The notes beneath the pieces were generated by a model, which saw only the letters and a list, made by a program, of their open reading frames with translations, did no database searches and was not told the DNA's origin. From Candidatus Kapaibacterium sp. (GTDB taxonomy: Bacteria > Bacteroidota > Ignavibacteria > Kapaibacteriales > HRBIN21), in NCBI GenBank assembly GCA_938084565.1, contig CALKEU010000004.1:62001-126000 (forward strand): 64,000 nt of DNA, in the 5' to 3' direction. Below are positions 36,409-45,484 of the stretch, piece after piece; positions within the stretch are counted from its first letter, which is position 1, and every line of letters begins with the position of its first letter. A program made the position numbers and the translations under genes.

Positions 36409-37554
36409 ATGCGCTCACTCCAAGAGCTTGTGGCCCGTATCGACCACCTCCAGATGCTGACCATTCTACTGCGCTTCCACAAGCAGATCGAGACAGCCTA
36501 CATAGCGGCTGACCGCATACCACCGGGGGCACTTCCCAGACGCCCGCGGCGGATCCTTGTGCTCGGCATGGGAGGATCGGCCATAACGGGGGATATCCTC
36601 CGCACGTACGCCGCCTTTACCCCTGGGGCAGACCACGTCGACATTCGCGTCCATCGCGGCTACCATCTACCCCCAGCACTCGTCGATCGCCAGACGCTGG
36701 TCATTGCCAGTAGCTACTCTGGCAATACGGAAGAGACGCTCACAACCTTCGAGCTTGCACGGCAGCGAACCCCTCACGTTGCCTGCCTGACCAGTGGGGG
36801 GCGCCTGGCCGAACGTGCCCGTGAGCTCGGCCTCCCCCTCATCCCCATCCCCGCTGGCTTCCCACCCCGAGGAGCGCTCGGCTTTTCCTTCTTCGCCCTC
36901 CTCTTGGTCCTCCTACGCCTGGATACCTTCCGAAAAGCAGCCCGACAGCAGACCGAACGGGCCATTGAAGCTACGTACCAGCGCTTGAAAGAGCTCAGCG
37001 ACCTCTACGGCATGCCGGATGAGCAGGACAATCCCACAGCACGTCTGGCCGTGCAGCTGCAAGCTCGCCTGCCTATTATCTATGCCTCCGAACGGCTGGA
37101 AGCCGTCGGCCTGCGTTGGCGCCAGCAGATTCAGGAAAATGCCAAACACGTGGCTTTTGGCGGCGTCGTGCCCGAGATGAATCACAACGAGCTCAACAGC
37201 TACTTCTTCCCCGCCGGCTTCCCACCGTATACAGCATGGCTCATCTGGCTCCACGATCCCGAGGATCACCCTCGCGTCCGATTCCGCATCGAGCACGCCT
37301 ATCGCCTCCTTGTCCCCCACGTGCCCCTGGAGTCCAACACTTTCCTGACGACCGCAGAGCCCTACTTTCTGACACGCCTGTTCTCGCTGATATACTTCGG
37401 GGACTGGGTCAGCTACTGGCTAGCGCTCCTCCACCGTATGGAGCCTATGGAAACCCAGATCATTGAGGACCTCAAGCGAGCCCTGAACGCTTATCCCTAC
37501 ACCCCGCATTCCCCTGCTTTCTCTTCCCCCCGCAGGGCGGGCGATGGGATTTGA
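36409..37554 (+). CDS. Bifunctional phosphoglucose/phosphomannose isomerase (SIS domain)
   Basis: A 381-residue sugar isomerase with two SIS domains that interconverts glucose-6-P or mannose-6-P with fructose-6-P, the PGI/PMI family known from Crenarchaeota and some bacteria. It has LVLGMGGSAITGDILRTY, IASSYSGNTEETL, LTSGGRLAERA, PAGFPPRGALG and the catalytic PEMNHNELNSY. The ATG at 36409 lies 20 bases after the acyl-CoA dehydrogenase gene. The C-terminal codons run into the tRNA-His gene on the opposite strand, and the TGA stop at 37552-37554 falls within that tRNA's T arm. Confidence 0.93.
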   Translation: MRSLQELVARIDHLQMLTILLRFHKQIETAYIAADRIPPGALPRRPRRILVLGMGGSAITGDILRTYAAFTPGADHVDIRVHRGYHLPPALVDRQTLVIASSYSGNTEETLTTFELARQRTPHVACLTSGGRLAERARELGLPLIPIPAGFPPRGALGFSFFALLLVLLRLDTFRKAARQQTERAIEATYQRLKELSDLYGMPDEQDNPTARLAVQLQARLPIIYASERLEAVGLRWRQQIQENAKHVAFGGVVPEMNHNELNSYFFPAGFPPYTAWLIWLHDPEDHPRVRFRIEHAYRLLVPHVPLESNTFLTTAEPYFLTRLFSLIYFGDWVSYWLALLHRMEPMETQIIEDLKRALNAYPYTPHSPAFSSPRRAGDGI

Positions 37555-37611
37555 ACCCACGACCCCCAGGGCCACAACCTGGTGCTCTCACCGGGCTGAG
37601 CTACGCCCGCC
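37536..37611 (-). tRNA. tRNA-His (GTG)
   Basis: A 76-base cloverleaf on the minus strand. The acceptor stem GCGGGCG/CGCCCGC pairs fully, with the extra G at -1 (37611) opposite C73 (37536), the identity mark of tRNA-His. The D arm contains TAGCTCAG, the anticodon loop TTGTGGC gives GTG, and the T arm reads GTGGG-TTCAAAT-CCCAT. The 3' CCA is not encoded. A TAATTTTG box lies 12 bases upstream. Confidence 0.96.
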
Positions 37612-37623
37612 ATAGATCGGATG

Positions 37624-37631
37624 CAAAATTA
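37624..37631 (-). promoter_or_regulatory. Putative -7 promoter box TAATTTTG for tRNA-His
   Basis: Minus-strand TAATTTTG 12 bases upstream of the tRNA 5' end, so transcription would begin only a few bases before the mature tRNA. Confidence 0.65.
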
Positions 37632-37730
37632 GGGAAAATCTTAGCCGACCCCCGGCTGTAACGGCCCCTTCCCTTCAGGGGTTATTAACGCGAAGGCTGC
37701 TGTCTGTACAACCTTGCGGAGAACCTCCCC

Positions 37731-38906
37731 ATGCCATGCTGGCGTCCCTTCTTGCTCATTGCTGCTGGCGCTCTCGTGGTGAGCTCCTGCGTCAAGCACC
37801 CAACGGAACCGAAGGAACCCCCAACGAGGGCTGATTCGTGTTGTAACAGCGTCATGCTCATTATCCCCTACGACTCCGCCTCTGGAGCACCTGTGGTCGG
37901 GGCCTCCGTACGCCTGCAGAAATCTGATAGGACATGGACAGCCGTGACAGATTCCTGGGGTGCCCTCTTCCGAGATCTCTGCCCAGGTACGTACAGTGTG
38001 CGCATTGCCTCCGAGCACTGCTCTGTTCGTGAACTCTCGGTCCCGGTAGAGTGCAATAGCGCCCTCACCCTGCGTGTCCCCCTGCGGTGCGAGCGCGACA
38101 GCGACTGCTGCCGCGGCATCCTCTCCTTCAGCATCCTCGACAGCCTCAGCCTGCAGCCGCTCCCACAGGCGACAGTCCGCCTCTGGCGCCACGGCACCCT
38201 TATTGCACAGCAGCAGGCGCAGCAGGGCATCGCTGTCTTCGACAACCTCTGTGCCGGGGAGTATATGGCAGACATTGTGGCCGAGGGCTACCAGCCGAAA
38301 GAACTCCCCGTACGAGTAGAGTGCCGAGGGCATGTCGGCATACATATCCTCCTCAGCCCCCGCCACCACGAGTGTTGCGAGGGTGAATTAGTAATTCTCG
38401 TCCGCGATTCCTCGCTCCGGGCCCCTATTGCCGGTGCCCGTGTACGCCTCTGGCGAGAGGGCAGGCTAGTAGCAGAGTTGATAGCAGATCTTGAGGGCAG
38501 GGTTGAGTTCAAACACCTCTGCCGGGGGCTCTACGGCATCAGTGTCCACGCCGAAGGCTATACTCCGAAAGAGTTCACTCTGGAGGTAGGCTGCAATGAA
38601 AAGCTGCGGGAACACGCATGGCTTTCGCCTCGGAAAGATCAGTGCTGCCAGGGCTCTCTGACAGCCATCGTCCTGGATGCGCAGACACGCAATCCAATCA
38701 AATCCGCAACGGTCCGCCTCTGGGTCGGAAGCCAGCTGCTGGCTACGGAAAGCACCAACGAGCACGGGGAAGCTAGATTTGAGCGGCTCTGCAACCGTCG
38801 GTACGGGCTCAGCGTCCATCACCCGGACTACCAGCCTTTCGAGCAAAGCGTTGAACTGGAGTGCAATGAGCGGGTTGTCCTCTACATTGCACTCCAACGG
38901 CGCTGA
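37731..38906 (+). CDS. Lipoprotein with four tandem ~90-residue cysteine-bearing carboxypeptidase-regulatory-like repeats
   Basis: A 391-residue lipoprotein: signal peptide with LVVSSC, lipobox Cys20. The rest is four tandem beta-sandwich-like repeats resembling CarboxypepD_reg domains (GA.VRLW... G...F..LC.G.Y...V...GY.PKEL.V). Each repeat has a CC pair (37-38, 126-127, 215-216, 305-306), an LC (84, 174, 264, 354) and an EC or GC (108, 198, 288, 378); the period is 89-90 residues. That pattern implies conserved disulfides in each domain. No enzyme motif is seen; a surface adhesive or binding role would be a guess. It lies between tRNA-His and an exported rhodanese. Confidence 0.85.
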   Translation: MPCWRPFLLIAAGALVVSSCVKHPTEPKEPPTRADSCCNSVMLIIPYDSASGAPVVGASVRLQKSDRTWTAVTDSWGALFRDLCPGTYSVRIASEHCSVRELSVPVECNSALTLRVPLRCERDSDCCRGILSFSILDSLSLQPLPQATVRLWRHGTLIAQQQAQQGIAVFDNLCAGEYMADIVAEGYQPKELPVRVECRGHVGIHILLSPRHHECCEGELVILVRDSSLRAPIAGARVRLWREGRLVAELIADLEGRVEFKHLCRGLYGISVHAEGYTPKEFTLEVGCNEKLREHAWLSPRKDQCCQGSLTAIVLDAQTRNPIKSATVRLWVGSQLLATESTNEHGEARFERLCNRRYGLSVHHPDYQPFEQSVELECNERVVLYIALQRR

Positions 38907-38994
38907 CGTTCCAGAAGCGATACAATCTGTGCGCTGAGTGAGTGCCTCTGTTCGTCTCTGCCCCTGGCGAAAGTTTACCCAGGGAGATGCATCC

Positions 38995-39378
38995 ATGCGC
39001 GTCATTCTCATCGGCACTGTGCTGTTCGGTACTGCCTGCGCACAACAGCTCCCAACGCTGTCGCCGAAGGAGGTTGCACAACGGCTACAGGATACCTCCG
39101 TCCTGCTTCTGGACGTCCGCACCCCTGACGAGTACACTACGGGGCATCTTCCGGGTGGACGTCTCTTCCCACTGCACGAGCTCGAGAGACGTCTCGGGGA
39201 GCTCGAAGCTTACCGGCACAAGACGCTCATTGTCTACTGTCGGAGCGGGAATCGCAGTGCCCGGGCAACCACCCTCCTCCAACGCCATGGCTTCCGGGCG
39301 TACAACATGAGCGGTGGCATCCTCGAATGGCAGCGGCAGGGGTTACCCGTCGTTACCCTTGAGCGGCCTCAACGGTAG
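38995..39378 (+). CDS. Exported single-domain rhodanese-like protein
   Basis: A 127-residue protein with an N-terminal export signal (MRVILIGTVLFGTACAQQ; cleavage after ACA, or a lipobox with imperfect fit) followed by one rhodanese domain: LLLDVRTPDEYTTGHLPGGRLFPLHEL and the active-site loop VYCRSGNRSARATTLLQRHGF with the persulfide-forming cysteine, ending NMSGGILEWQRQGLPV. Rhodaneses carry sulfane sulfur on that cysteine; a periplasmic copy could act in thiosulfate or disulfide chemistry. The start at 38995 places the signal sequence first. A 6-bp hairpin (38962-38984) lies 10 bases before it. Confidence 0.9.
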   Translation: MRVILIGTVLFGTACAQQLPTLSPKEVAQRLQDTSVLLLDVRTPDEYTTGHLPGGRLFPLHELERRLGELEAYRHKTLIVYCRSGNRSARATTLLQRHGFRAYNMSGGILEWQRQGLPVVTLERPQR

Positions 39379-39390
39379 GCTCTCCTGTGC

Positions 39391-40992
39391 ATGGTGTGGA
39401 GGAGCCCGCTTGTTTTCGGCTTCATCGTTCTGTCTGCCGGTGCGCAGTGGACCGTTCTCTTGCCCGATGGGCGCTCGGCTCATTTACCTCTGCAAGCCAT
39501 CGGCGGTTACTGGGCAACGGGACTTGCTCACTGCGCTCAGCTCTGGGCAGGCCAGGCACAGTTAAAGCATGCGGGCACAGAGCTGCATACCCCTGACGGC
39601 ATCATACGGGCAGCCCCGCTGAGCTTCTTTCTGGCCTGGGAAACCTCTCAAGGGTGTTCCGTGATGCAGCTGCCCGTGCCCGTGCAATCTGATGGCCGAC
39701 AGCTCTTTGTCCCTCTGCAGGGTCTTGGCCAAGCGCTTGCAGCTCTGCTAGGGGCTCAGGCGGAGTGGCTCGATTCAACGACGATGCGGCTCCGCCGCAG
39801 GGCAGCGCAGCCTTCTCCGGCAGGCACTCCGCTCTTGCTGCACCCCAGGCCGTTGCAAATTCCACCGGATACAGCGTCGCCTCGTCCCCCACGGCTGCCA
39901 TATCATGGCTCTCCACGGACAGCCCCTCTTTTGGCTGCCCTCGGTAGCAGTTTCGCTACGGCACCGGTTGAAATTACCCACGTGGAGGCCCATCGGACGG
40001 ACAGCGCTATCGTGCTCCGCTTCCGTGCCAATGGAACCATCGAGCGCTACCAACGCCCCGAGTGGGACGGCCGGCAGCTCATCGTGCGCATCCCCGATGT
40101 GCTGCATACAGCCTCCGTGGCACTGGACCTCCCGGAGCTCGAAGGATGGGAAGTCCAACGCATCCGAGAGATCACTGTGTACCGCTTCCGCTTCCGCTCG
40201 CCCATCCGCTCCTGCCAATGGGAGCGCAATGGCCCTCGAGAGCTGCGGTTCTCCATCCTCTTGGCCGAACCGGCTCTGAGCACACGATGGGAGCTCGATG
40301 TCATTGTCATCGACCCCGGACATGGGGGCCATGACCATGGTGCCATAAGCCTCAACGGGCACGCCGAAAAGGACATCACCCTCCGCATTGCCCTCAAACT
40401 CCGCCAGATTCTGGAACGCACCCTGCCCGGGGTTCGCGTCGTGCTGACTCGGCAGGACGACACCTTCGTGCCGCTGTACCGCAGGGGACAGCTGGCCAAC
40501 GAGCACCGAGGGAAGCTCTTCCTCAGCCTCCACTGCAATGCTGCCCCTACCAAACCCCACCCCGCCCGAGGGATTGAAACCTACGTCCTGCGCCCCGGGC
40601 GGAGCCCAGAAGCCATCCAGGTAGCCGAACGGGAAAATGCGGTCATCCGTCTGGAAGCAGACCCCTCGCGCTACGAAGGACTGCTCGACGAACAACGCAT
40701 CCTGGCCACCTTAGCGCAGAGTGCATTTATGCGCCTCAGTGACCGGCTGGCCGCCCTTGTCCAGCGCGAGCTTGTCGCCACCACGGGGTTACCCGACCGT
40801 GGCATTGGACAGGCAGGCTTCTATGTGCTCATGGGCGCTTCAATGCCGGCAGTATTAGTCGAGCTGGGCTTCCTCTCCAACCCCGAGGATGAGCGCTTCC
40901 TTACCTCCTCGGCAGGACAGTGGCGCATCGCACGCGCTCTGGCCCGCGCAATCAGCCAGTACGCCGCCGAGTATGCCTCCCTTTTGCGATAA
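39391..40992 (+). CDS. N-acetylmuramoyl-L-alanine amidase (Amidase_3)
   Basis: A 533-residue exported cell-wall amidase that cuts the lactyl-amide bond between MurNAc and the stem peptide. A signal peptide (WRSPLVFGFIVLSAGAQW) is followed by a stalk-like domain (~50-140) resembling Cu-amine-oxidase N-terminal/AMIN-type modules. The catalytic domain starts near residue 305: VIDPGHGGHDHG (Zn His), GHAEKDITLRIALKL (Zn Glu), LSLHCNA (Zn His) and LVELGFLSNPED (catalytic Glu). It is 12 bases after the rhodanese gene and ends one base before the convergent uvrA. Confidence 0.94.
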   Translation: MVWRSPLVFGFIVLSAGAQWTVLLPDGRSAHLPLQAIGGYWATGLAHCAQLWAGQAQLKHAGTELHTPDGIIRAAPLSFFLAWETSQGCSVMQLPVPVQSDGRQLFVPLQGLGQALAALLGAQAEWLDSTTMRLRRRAAQPSPAGTPLLLHPRPLQIPPDTASPRPPRLPYHGSPRTAPLLAALGSSFATAPVEITHVEAHRTDSAIVLRFRANGTIERYQRPEWDGRQLIVRIPDVLHTASVALDLPELEGWEVQRIREITVYRFRFRSPIRSCQWERNGPRELRFSILLAEPALSTRWELDVIVIDPGHGGHDHGAISLNGHAEKDITLRIALKLRQILERTLPGVRVVLTRQDDTFVPLYRRGQLANEHRGKLFLSLHCNAAPTKPHPARGIETYVLRPGRSPEAIQVAERENAVIRLEADPSRYEGLLDEQRILATLAQSAFMRLSDRLAALVQRELVATTGLPDRGIGQAGFYVLMGASMPAVLVELGFLSNPEDERFLTSSAGQWRIARALARAISQYAAEYASLLR

Positions 40993-40993
40993 T

Positions 40994-43879
40994 TCAGACG
41001 GCCTCTCGTTGTGCCTCAAGGACTGCCCGAAGGAACTGGCCCGTATAACTTCCCTCACAGCTGGCAATGTCCTCAGGCGTCCCTTCCGCTACCACGTAGC
41101 CACCGGCATCCCCGCCCTCAGGCCCAAGGTCGATGATCCAGTCGGCGCACTTGATGACCTCCAGATTGTGCTCGATCACAATGACCGTATTGCCCTGCTC
41201 GACCAGCCGCCCGAGTAGCTGCAAGAGCAACCGGATATCCTCGAAGTGCAAGCCCGTGGTGGGTTCGTCCAAAATGTAGAGAGTCCGGCTACCCCCTTTG
41301 GCCAGCTCGCGCGCCAGGCGAATCCGCTGGGCCTCACCCCCGGAGAGGGTAGGCGCCTGCTGACCAAGCCGCATGTAGCCCAAGCCGACTTCCGCCAAGA
41401 TGCGCAATTTCCGAGCAATGGGCGGGATATCGGCAAAGAAGGCGAGCGCTTCCTCAACCGTCATCTCGAGCACATCAGCAATGGTGGCGCCCCGATATCG
41501 GACGGCAAGGGTTTCTGCATTGTACCGCTTACCCTGACACGCATCGCAGCGGACGTAGACATCGGGCAGGAAAGCCATCTCGATCCGGCGTACCCCAGCC
41601 CCTTCACATTCCTCGCACCGCCCACCGCGAACATTGAAGGAGAAGCGCCCCGGACGGTAGCCTCGGGCTCGAGCCTCCGGCAAAAGGGCAAAGAAGGCCC
41701 GAATGTGATCGAACACCCCTGTATAGGTCGCCGGATTCGAACGCGGAGTGCGCCCAATGGGGCTCTGATCAACCGCCACAACTCCTCGGAGATGCTCCAG
41801 ACCATGGAGAGCTCGGTACGGCAGCGGTATGCGCGGACTTCGATAAAAGTGGCGCATGAGCGCCGGGTAGAGCGTCTCCATGATGAGGCTCGATTTTCCC
41901 GAGCCCGAGACCCCCGTCACACAGATGAATGTCCCCAGCGGAAAATGCACCGTGACGTCTTTCAGATTGTTCCCCCTGGCACCCTCCAGCGTCAAGACCG
42001 CCTGGCTACCGCGACGGCGATAGGGCGGTAGTGGGATTGCGCGCTCACCACAAAGGTACTGCGCCGTCAGCGACTGCTGTCGCAGCTGTGCTGAAAGCTT
42101 GGTGATCTGCTGCGGAGGGAGCGCTAGGACAATCTCGCCCCCGTGTATGCCAGCCCCCGGGCCAATATCGACGAGGAAATCGGCTGCCTCCATCATGTCG
42201 CGGTCGTGCTCTACGACAATGATCGTATTGCCCATGTCGCGCAGCTGCCGTAGGGCGGCAATGAGCCGGTGGTTGTCCCGCGGGTGGAGCCCAATGCTGG
42301 GCTCATCCAAGACATAGAGCACCCCGACCAGCTGCGAGCCCAGCTGTGCCGCCAGGCGAACACGTTGGGCTTCACCCCCTGAGAGAGTATGCGCTGGGCG
42401 GCTCAACTGTAAGTATCCCAGACCAACCTGTTGCAGGAACTGCAGGCGTCGCAGGAGCTCCGGCAGAATAGTACTGGCAATGCGGCGAGCACGCTCGGAG
42501 AGCCGCTCGGGAAGTTGCTCCAGCCACTCCGTTACCTCCTCAATGGAGAGCGCCGTCAGCTCCGCGATGTTCTTCCCGCCAACTCTGACAGCCAACATTT
42601 CCGGCTTGAGGCGTCCACCCCCACAGGCAGGGCATGGAGTTGGCGTCATGAACTGCTCGAGCCACTCGCGCAGCTGTGCCTCCCCGTGCTCGTAGGAATG
42701 GCGCAGGAGCGGTATCAAGCCGGGAAAGTGACTATTGACCGCCCCCCAGGCCGTTGCCACCGGTACTGGTTGGCTGCTGCCCCAGAGGAGCTCCCGCTGG
42801 ACCGATTCGGGAAGCTCCTCCCATGGCGTTTCAGCCTCAATACCCCGCTGCCGCAGGAGCGCTTCCAGCTGCTTCCAGAGTAGTGCCCATGCACGCTGAC
42901 GCGGGATAACCAGCGCCCCTGCAGTAACCGGACGCTGCGGGTCGGCAATGAGTTGCTGTGGCACAAAATCCCAAATTGTACCGAGTCCATTGCACTGCGG
43001 ACACGCACCGTAGGGCGAATTGAAAGAGAAGCTGTTGGGCGACAGCTCCTCATAGGCCCGCCCACAGTGCGGACAGACGCGTTGCGTGCTCACCAGCCAT
43101 GGACGCCATCGGCCCTCCTCCTCAATCAGGATGAGGGCTGACTGCTGCCCCAACTGCAGTGCACGCTCGACCGCCTCGACGATCCGTTCGTGCATCCCCG
43201 GATCGGCTACACAGCGGTCGACCACTACCTCGATGTCGTGCACCCGATAGCGGCTCACCTGCAGACCTGGCTGAAGCTCAGAGATTTCGCCATCAACCCG
43301 CACGTAGAGGAAACCCTGCCGACGGAGCTGCTCGAAGAGCTCGCGGTAATGCCCCTTGCGCCCTCGCACGAGAGGAGCCAGAATCTGCAATCGCCGCCCA
43401 CGCGGCAAGGCCAACAGCTGCGCAACAATGTGGTCGACTGTCTGCGCCTGCACCGGAACTGCGCACCTCACACAGAACTGCTCCCCAATGCGAGCGTAGA
43501 GGAGTCGGAGATAGTCGTACACCTGCGTCATGGTTCCAACGGTCGACCGCGGTGAATGCCCCGCTGTCTTCTGTTCAATGGCAATAGCTGGGGCGAGCCC
43601 TTCGATGAGGTCAACATCCGGCTTGGGCATGAGCTGCAGAAATTGCCGTGCATAGGCCGAGAGGCACTCCACGTAGCGGCGTTGTCCTTCAGCATAGAGC
43701 GTCTCAAAAGCCAGCGAGGATTTGCCAGAGCCGGAAACCCCCGTGATGACAATCAAGGCCCCGTGCGGCAATTCTAACGAGATATTGCGCAGGTTGTGTT
43801 GCCGGGCCCCGACGATGCGGATCTTCGTCGGCTGGCTCAGCTCCCCGGTACCATCCCGGCAGAGAGTGCTCTGCTCCAT
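40994..43879 (-). CDS. uvrA: Excinuclease ABC subunit A
   Basis: A 961-residue UvrA, the damage-sensing ATPase of nucleotide excision repair. Two ABC modules are seen: VITGVSGSGKSSLAFETLYAEGQRRYVE with LSGGEAQRVRLAAQLG, and VTGVSGSGKSSLIMETLYPAL with LSGGEAQRIRLARELA. Zinc fingers are present as CPHCGRAYEEL...CPQCNGLG and GGRCEECEGAGVRR...VRCDACQGKRY. ATG 43879 is preferred to a GTG at 43894. Its promoter-like box at 43924-43931 sits back to back with that of nnr. Confidence 0.97.
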   Translation of the reverse strand: MEQSTLCRDGTGELSQPTKIRIVGARQHNLRNISLELPHGALIVITGVSGSGKSSLAFETLYAEGQRRYVECLSAYARQFLQLMPKPDVDLIEGLAPAIAIEQKTAGHSPRSTVGTMTQVYDYLRLLYARIGEQFCVRCAVPVQAQTVDHIVAQLLALPRGRRLQILAPLVRGRKGHYRELFEQLRRQGFLYVRVDGEISELQPGLQVSRYRVHDIEVVVDRCVADPGMHERIVEAVERALQLGQQSALILIEEEGRWRPWLVSTQRVCPHCGRAYEELSPNSFSFNSPYGACPQCNGLGTIWDFVPQQLIADPQRPVTAGALVIPRQRAWALLWKQLEALLRQRGIEAETPWEELPESVQRELLWGSSQPVPVATAWGAVNSHFPGLIPLLRHSYEHGEAQLREWLEQFMTPTPCPACGGGRLKPEMLAVRVGGKNIAELTALSIEEVTEWLEQLPERLSERARRIASTILPELLRRLQFLQQVGLGYLQLSRPAHTLSGGEAQRVRLAAQLGSQLVGVLYVLDEPSIGLHPRDNHRLIAALRQLRDMGNTIIVVEHDRDMMEAADFLVDIGPGAGIHGGEIVLALPPQQITKLSAQLRQQSLTAQYLCGERAIPLPPYRRRGSQAVLTLEGARGNNLKDVTVHFPLGTFICVTGVSGSGKSSLIMETLYPALMRHFYRSPRIPLPYRALHGLEHLRGVVAVDQSPIGRTPRSNPATYTGVFDHIRAFFALLPEARARGYRPGRFSFNVRGGRCEECEGAGVRRIEMAFLPDVYVRCDACQGKRYNAETLAVRYRGATIADVLEMTVEEALAFFADIPPIARKLRILAEVGLGYMRLGQQAPTLSGGEAQRIRLARELAKGGSRTLYILDEPTTGLHFEDIRLLLQLLGRLVEQGNTVIVIEHNLEVIKCADWIIDLGPEGGDAGGYVVAEGTPEDIASCEGSYTGQFLRAVLEAQREAV

Positions 43880-43923
43880 AGCCGAGAGCGCCACAGCTTG
43901 CTCTGCCCACGCTTAGAGAGAAG

Positions 43924-43931
43924 CAAAGATA
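43924..43931 (-). promoter_or_regulatory. Putative -7 box TATCTTTG for uvrA
   Basis: Minus-strand TATCTTTG matches TAnnTTTG and lies 44 bases before the ATG at 43879 (29 before the alternative GTG). It is 12 bases from the divergent TAATTTTG for nnr. Confidence 0.55.
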
Positions 43932-43943
43932 GGAGGCCCGCTG

Positions 43944-43951
43944 TAATTTTG
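43944..43951 (+). promoter_or_regulatory. Putative -7 promoter box TAATTTTG for the nnr-greA operon
   Basis: An exact TAATTTTG octamer only 18 bases before the nnr ATG at 43970, implying a leader of roughly ten bases and no room for a standard Shine-Dalgarno. Confidence 0.62.
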
Positions 43952-43969
43952 TGGGCTTGCGCAAGCGCC

Positions 43970-45484
43970 ATGCGTCCAATTCTGACACCCGAGCAGATGC
44001 GCCGTGTCGATGCCGCTGCCGTCGAGCGGGGGATCCCCTCGCTCGTGCTGATGGAGAATGCTGCACGCTCGGCAGCCGAGATCCTCGAGCGATGGCTCGA
44101 GCCTCAGCGCCCACCCGTTGCCCTGATCGTTTGCGGCAGCGGAAATAACGGGGGCGACGGATTTGCCCTTGCGCGCCACCTCGTCTGTCGGGGCTGGTCC
44201 GTCAGGGTGTGGTGGACAGGACAGCGCCAGCACATGTCCGCCGAAACGCAGACGAACCTGACTGCCTTGGAAAGCTTAGGCCTCCAGCCCCTCCATATTC
44301 CGGCTGGGCATCTCCCACCACCTCCGCCCTCGGTTGATGTAGTGATCGACGCATTGCTCGGCATTGGAGCACGTCCCCCTTTGCGGGAAGACATTCGCAC
44401 TCTTGTCCGTGTCCTCCGCTCCCTTCCGGCCCGACGCGTTGCCCTCGATGTCCCAACCGGCCTCAATGCCGAAACTGGAGAGGCCGATCCAGAAGCCTTT
44501 GCTGCCGAGCTGACTATCACGATGTGGGCTCTCAAGACCGGCCTCCTTCTCAACGATGGGTGGCGTTTGTGCGGACGCATCGAGGTTGCCTCGCTCGGTG
44601 TCCCTGAGGCATGGGCAGCCGAATTTGCTCACATTGCGGCCCTGGAGTGGGCCGACCTACAGCAGCGCTTCCCCCCTCGATGGCGAATCAGCACGAAGTT
44701 CGACTACGGACGGGTTGGCATCATTGCCGGCTCAGCCATGATGGCTGGGGCAGCAGCCTTGGCCGCAAATGCGGCCATTCGAAGCGGTGCAGGGCTTGTT
44801 TACCTCTATACGGCCGGGCGTATCCACAGCGCCGTGCTGCCCGAAGTCATTGCACGCCAGCTGCCCTCCACGCCCGAAGGCTGGCTGGATGGTGCAGCAC
44901 TGCCGCTGCTGCAAGAACTACTCGAGCGGGTCGATGCGCTCGTCATCGGGCCTGGGCTCGGCGTCCCAGCACTCCCCGTGATAGAGCAGCTCTTGCCCTC
45001 TATCCCCTCCACGCTCCCTGTGGTGCTTGACGCTGACGCTCTGCGCCTCATCAGTCCCGAACGTCGGGTGCCTGCCACGTGGGTGCTCACGCCACACGTG
45101 GGCGAATTTGCCCGCATGACGGGTGAGGAACGCTCCCACGTGAGCCGCCAGGCCGCATGGCTAGCGCAGCGGTGGGCCCGCCACTGGGGAGGGGTCCTCC
45201 TGCTCAAGCACGTGCCGACTATCATCACCGATGGCCAGCGGGCTTACTGGAATCTCGGTGGGAATCCGGGCATGGCTACCGCTGGTGCCGGCGATGTACT
45301 CAGCGGTATCCTTGGTGCTCTGCTCGCTCGCGGGATTCCCCCGTTGGAAGCCGCCGCGATGGCAGCTTTCCTCCACAGCGCAGCCGGGGATTGGTGCCTC
45401 CGCTCCGCCTCGGCCGAAAGCGTGACGGCATCAGCTCTGCTCTCAGCCCTCCCCTCGGTATTCCCACAGACAGTAGCCCCATGA
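43970..45484 (+). CDS. nnr: Bifunctional NAD(P)H-hydrate epimerase/dehydratase
   Basis: A 504-residue metabolite-repair enzyme that epimerises and dehydrates damaged NAD(P)H hydrates. The N-terminal YjeF_N half shows IPSLVLMENAARSAAEI, VCGSGNNGGDGFALARHL and VALDVPTGLNAETG. The C-terminal ADP/ATP-dependent dehydratase half shows GRVGIIAGSAMMAGAAALAA, LTPHVGEFARMTG and GNPGMATAGAGDVLSGILGALLARG. The start at 43970 is fixed by the promoter box and the RPILTPEQMRRVD opening. It overlaps vanZ by four bases (ATGA). Confidence 0.95.
   Translation: MRPILTPEQMRRVDAAAVERGIPSLVLMENAARSAAEILERWLEPQRPPVALIVCGSGNNGGDGFALARHLVCRGWSVRVWWTGQRQHMSAETQTNLTALESLGLQPLHIPAGHLPPPPPSVDVVIDALLGIGARPPLREDIRTLVRVLRSLPARRVALDVPTGLNAETGEADPEAFAAELTITMWALKTGLLLNDGWRLCGRIEVASLGVPEAWAAEFAHIAALEWADLQQRFPPRWRISTKFDYGRVGIIAGSAMMAGAAALAANAAIRSGAGLVYLYTAGRIHSAVLPEVIARQLPSTPEGWLDGAALPLLQELLERVDALVIGPGLGVPALPVIEQLLPSIPSTLPVVLDADALRLISPERRVPATWVLTPHVGEFARMTGEERSHVSRQAAWLAQRWARHWGGVLLLKHVPTIITDGQRAYWNLGGNPGMATAGAGDVLSGILGALLARGIPPLEAAAMAAFLHSAAGDWCLRSASAESVTASALLSALPSVFPQTVAP

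Noticed and set aside
37659-37684. CCCCT/AGGGG hairpin near TTATT as a terminator
   Set aside because: Only 5 bp with a 7-base loop and no proper T-run; no gene on the plus strand ends just before it.
38962-38984. Hairpin before the rhodanese start as a riboswitch
   Set aside because: A single 6-bp stem with a 10-base loop; nothing resembles a known aptamer.
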